A DNA stretch of 7,075 bases from Thermohalobaculum sp038528605 (GTDB taxonomy: Bacteria > Pseudomonadota > Alphaproteobacteria > Rhodobacterales > Rhodobacteraceae). Location: NCBI GenBank assembly GCA_038528605.1, contig JBCBEP010000154.1, positions 1 to 7,075 on the forward strand. The letters are read 5' to 3'. Position 1 is the stretch's first letter, and every line of letters starts with the position of its first letter. Shown here piece by piece: positions 5,555 to 7,075 of the stretch. The translations under genes were made by a program, and so were the position numbers. The notes under the pieces were generated by a model, which worked only from the letters and a program-made list of their open reading frames with translations, ran no database searches and was not told where the DNA came from.

Positions 5555-6406
5555 ATGCTGACGGAACCGACAGGCAAGATCGCCTTCCAGGGCGAAGTGG
5601 GCGCCTTTTCGCACCAGGCCTGCAAGGATGTGTTTCCGGGCATGGAACCGATGGCCTGCGCCACCTTCGAGGACGCTTTCGCGGCTGTGAAGGGCGGCGA
5701 GGCGCGCCTGGCGATGATGCCCATCGAGAACTCGATCCATGGGCGCGTGGCGGATACGCATCATCTGCTGCCGGAGAGCGGGCTCTACATCATCGGGGAG
5801 CATTTTCTGCCGATCCGCCTGCAGCTGCTGGCCCGCCCGGGCATGAAGCTTTCGGATGTGCGCGAGGCGCAGAGCCATGTGGTGGCGCTGAGCCAGTGCC
5901 GGCGGTTTCTGAAGATGCACAGTATCCGCTCCCTCATCGGGGCGGATACGGCGGGCAGCGCGAAGCTCATTTCGGAAGATGCGGCGGAGGGGCGGGCGGC
6001 GATCGCCTCGCGACTGGCGGGCGAGATCTACGGGCTCGACGTGCTGGCGGAGGATATCGAGGACGCCGAGCACAACACGACGCGGTTCCTCGTGCTCTCG
6101 CGCCAGAAGATCGAGGCGGACCCGGTGGCGGGCGGGGCGGTGACGAGCTTCGTGTTCGAGGTGCGCAACGTGGCGGCGGCGCTCTACAAGGCGCTCGGCG
6201 GGTTCGCGACGAACGGCGTGAACATGACCAAGCTCGAGAGCTACATGATCAACGCCTCATTCACGGCGACGCAGTTCTACGCGGAGATTGAGGGCCATCC
6301 CGAGGAGCCGCATGTGCGCGCGGCCTTGGAGGAGCTGGCCTATTTCTGCAAGCATCTGAAGATGCTGGGGGTTTATCCGGGGCATCCGCGGCGGAAGGGC
6401 GGCTGA
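5555..6406 (+). CDS. pheA: Prephenate dehydratase PheA
   Basis: This 283-residue cytoplasmic enzyme converts prephenate to phenylpyruvate, the committed step to phenylalanine. It is a monofunctional dehydratase with no chorismate mutase domain. The dehydratase domain spans about 7-183: KIAFQGEVGAFSHQAC at the start, PIENS (56-60), GADTAGSAK (129-137) and the catalytic TRF motif (Thr176-Arg177-Phe178, in HNTTRF). A regulatory ACT domain follows at about 196-275 (TSFVFEV, NGVNMTKLESYM). The ESRP and GALV motifs that bind phenylalanine in the E. coli enzyme appear here as ESYM and AALY. The ATG has only a weak GGGA about 11 nt upstream, but it leaves just seven residues before the family's first strand, so a later start is unlikely. 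It is divergent from the cytochrome gene; from memory, alphaproteobacteria often keep pheA near cycM-type cytochrome genes. Confidence 0.97.
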   Translation: MLTEPTGKIAFQGEVGAFSHQACKDVFPGMEPMACATFEDAFAAVKGGEARLAMMPIENSIHGRVADTHHLLPESGLYIIGEHFLPIRLQLLARPGMKLSDVREAQSHVVALSQCRRFLKMHSIRSLIGADTAGSAKLISEDAAEGRAAIASRLAGEIYGLDVLAEDIEDAEHNTTRFLVLSRQKIEADPVAGGAVTSFVFEVRNVAAALYKALGGFATNGVNMTKLESYMINASFTATQFYAEIEGHPEEPHVRAALEELAYFCKHLKMLGVYPGHPRRKGG

Positions 6407-6416
6407 CGGGGTGGGT

Positions 6417-6444
6417 GGCTGACGGGGCTTGAGCCCCGCCAGCC
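6417..6444. terminator. Probable bidirectional terminator hairpin between pheA and the lipoprotein gene
   Basis: GGCTG, one mismatch, CGGGGC, loop TTGA, GCCCCG, one mismatch, CAGCC form a long stem in the 45-nt gap between convergent genes. There is no T-run on either side, so it is not a classical terminator. Its position suggests transcript-end stabilisation or bidirectional termination. The left arm is part of an 11-bp direct repeat GGCTGACGGGG (6401-6411 and 6417-6427), the first copy of which contains the pheA stop codon. Confidence 0.55.
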
Positions 6445-6451
6445 TGAGCGT

Positions 6452-6691
6452 TCAGAAGGGGCTGTCGCCAAGGTCGATATCCGCGCGGCTGGTGAGCCCG
6501 CCGATGGCAGCACCCGCGGCGGCACCTGCGGCGGCGCCCACGCCCGGTGCGCCGCCGAGGGCCCCCGCAGCGGCGCCGACGCCCGCGCCGATGCCTGCGC
6601 CCGTGAGCGCGCGTTCGCCCGGGGCGTTGCCGCAGGCGGCCAGGAGGCCGAGGCCGAGGACCAGGGCGGAAGCGCGAAGAGTGCTCGTCAT
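6452..6691 (-). CDS. Small glycine-zipper lipoprotein
   Basis: This 79-residue protein starts with a lipoprotein signal (MTSTLRAS, hydrophobic 9-18) ending in the lipobox LAAC with Cys20. Gly at the following position is not an inner-membrane retention signal, so outer-membrane sorting is expected. Residues about 31-66 are almost only Gly and Ala with Gly at regular small spacings (GAGIGAGVGAAAG, later GAAAGAAAGAAIGG), the pattern of glycine-zipper lipoproteins such as the OsmB type, which pack against membranes or each other. A short polar tail (SRADIDLGDSPF) closes it. AAGGAGA lies 6 nt before the ATG. It converges on pheA and follows tldD on the same strand with a 132-nt gap. I cannot assign a specific function; an envelope or stress role is inferred from the family. 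Confidence 0.87.
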   Translation of the reverse strand: MTSTLRASALVLGLGLLAACGNAPGERALTGAGIGAGVGAAAGALGGAPGVGAAAGAAAGAAIGGLTSRADIDLGDSPF

Positions 6692-6711
6692 ATCCGTTCT
6701 CCTTCAGATCG

Positions 6712-6739
6712 GCGGGCCTCGCCATCAGGGCCGGCCCGC
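6712..6739 (-). other. Hairpin in the lipoprotein leader
   Basis: GCGGGCC (6712-6718) and GGCCCGC (6733-6739) pair exactly over 7 bp with a 14-nt loop, just upstream of the ribosome binding site. A competing perfect palindrome GGGCCGGCCC (6728-6737) overlaps the right arm. This could affect translation or messenger stability, or be chance in G/C-rich DNA. Confidence 0.3.
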
Positions 6740-6753
6740 GGTTCTGGGGGGAG

Positions 6754-6778
6754 AACGATGCAGGAGCGGGTTTGTTTC
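6754..6778 (-). promoter_or_regulatory. Candidate stress-sigma promoter of the lipoprotein gene
   Basis: On the minus strand GAAAC (6774-6778) and CGTT (6754-6757) are 16 nt apart. The alphaproteobacterial general-stress sigma EcfG is known for GGAAC-N16/17-CGTT, so this is a 4-of-5 plus 4-of-4 match at the right spacing, leaving a leader of about 50 nt. I do not know whether this organism has EcfG, and such short boxes arise by chance. Confidence 0.25.
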
Positions 6779-6823
6779 ACCCCGCCTGCGGAAAAGCGGT
6801 CCACCCTGTGACGGGCGACACGC

Positions 6824-7075
6824 CTATTCGCCGGCGCCGCCGACCGTGAGGCCCTCGATGAGGAGAGTGGGCTGGCCGACGCCCACGGGCACACCCTGGC
6901 CGTTCTTGCCGCAGGTGCCGATGCCGGGATCGAGCGCCATGTCGTGGCCCACGGCGCGGATCTTGCGCATGGCCGTCGCCCCGTCCCCGATCAGCGTGGC
7001 GCCCTTCACCGGGTGCAGGATCTGGCCGTTCTTCACGCGGTAGGCCTCGGTGCAGGAGAAGACGAACTTGCCGTT
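6824..7075 (-). CDS. tldD: Metalloprotease TldD, C-terminal 83 residues, 5' end beyond window
   Basis: This is the end of TldD, which with TldE/PmbA forms a zinc protease that degrades unfolded peptides and matures some modified peptides in the cytoplasm. The visible part, from NGKFVFSCTEAYRVKNGQ through HPVKGATLIGDGATAM to PTLLIEGLTVGGAGE, matches the E. coli TldD C-terminus closely. The Cys in GIGTCGKNGQGVPVGVGQP (codon 6911-6913) corresponds to the zinc-binding Cys454 of the E. coli protein; the two His ligands lie outside. An in-frame GTG at 7034-7036 is an internal Val codon, not a start, because the homologous sequence continues upstream to the edge. The stop is TAG at 6824-6826. The 132 nt after it contain an imperfect inverted repeat (6761-6788) without a T-run, so the end of its transcript is unclear and read-through into the lipoprotein gene is possible. 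Confidence 0.95.
   Translation of the reverse strand, partial: NGKFVFSCTEAYRVKNGQILHPVKGATLIGDGATAMRKIRAVGHDMALDPGIGTCGKNGQGVPVGVGQPTLLIEGLTVGGAGE

Noticed and set aside
6429..7043. Plus-strand open frame across the lipoprotein and tldD regions
   Set aside because: It runs opposite two genes with clear family matches and is Ala/Pro/Arg-rich low complexity.

Overview
The window looks like part of a chromosome from a GC-rich alphaproteobacterium, most likely in or near the Rhodobacterales. The evidence is the strong G/C third-position bias, an alphaproteobacterial type of PheA, a membrane-tethered cytochrome c of the CycM/cytochrome cy kind, and a twin-arginine-exported YejA. Genus and species cannot be fixed from the sequence. 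It is mostly core metabolic and transport DNA. I see no phage, insertion sequence, CRISPR array, rRNA or tRNA.

Layout from left to right. Positions 1-3880, minus strand: a peptide ABC importer operon, transcribed right to left as yejA (solute-binding protein), yejB (permease, TTG start 4 nt after the yejA stop) and yejE (permease, 4-nt ATGA overlap with yejB, cut by the left edge). The ATPase gene yejF would be expected beyond the edge. Positions 3881-4084 hold the yejA upstream region and a strong intrinsic terminator for the next gene. Positions 4085-5371, minus: a membrane-anchored diheme cytochrome c whose two similar heme domains are joined by a 145-residue acidic Ala/Glu linker built on 17 pentapeptide units. 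Positions 5372-5554: a divergent intergenic region with two perfect dyads in the cytochrome leader. Positions 5555-6406, plus: pheA (prephenate dehydratase). Positions 6417-6444: a hairpin between convergent genes. Positions 6452-6691, minus: a 79-residue glycine-zipper lipoprotein. Positions 6824-7075, minus: the C-terminal 83 residues of TldD.

How the genes work: YejABE imports peptides from the periplasm, the cytochrome is expected to carry electrons between membrane complexes at the periplasmic face, PheA makes phenylpyruvate for phenylalanine synthesis, and TldD is one half of a metalloprotease. Nothing ties these into one pathway. The most unusual object is the duplicated, tethered cytochrome with its repeat linker. 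A second oddity is a GC-rich palindromic repeat lying in frame in the N-terminal extension of yejE. No intergenic gap exceeds about 205 nt.
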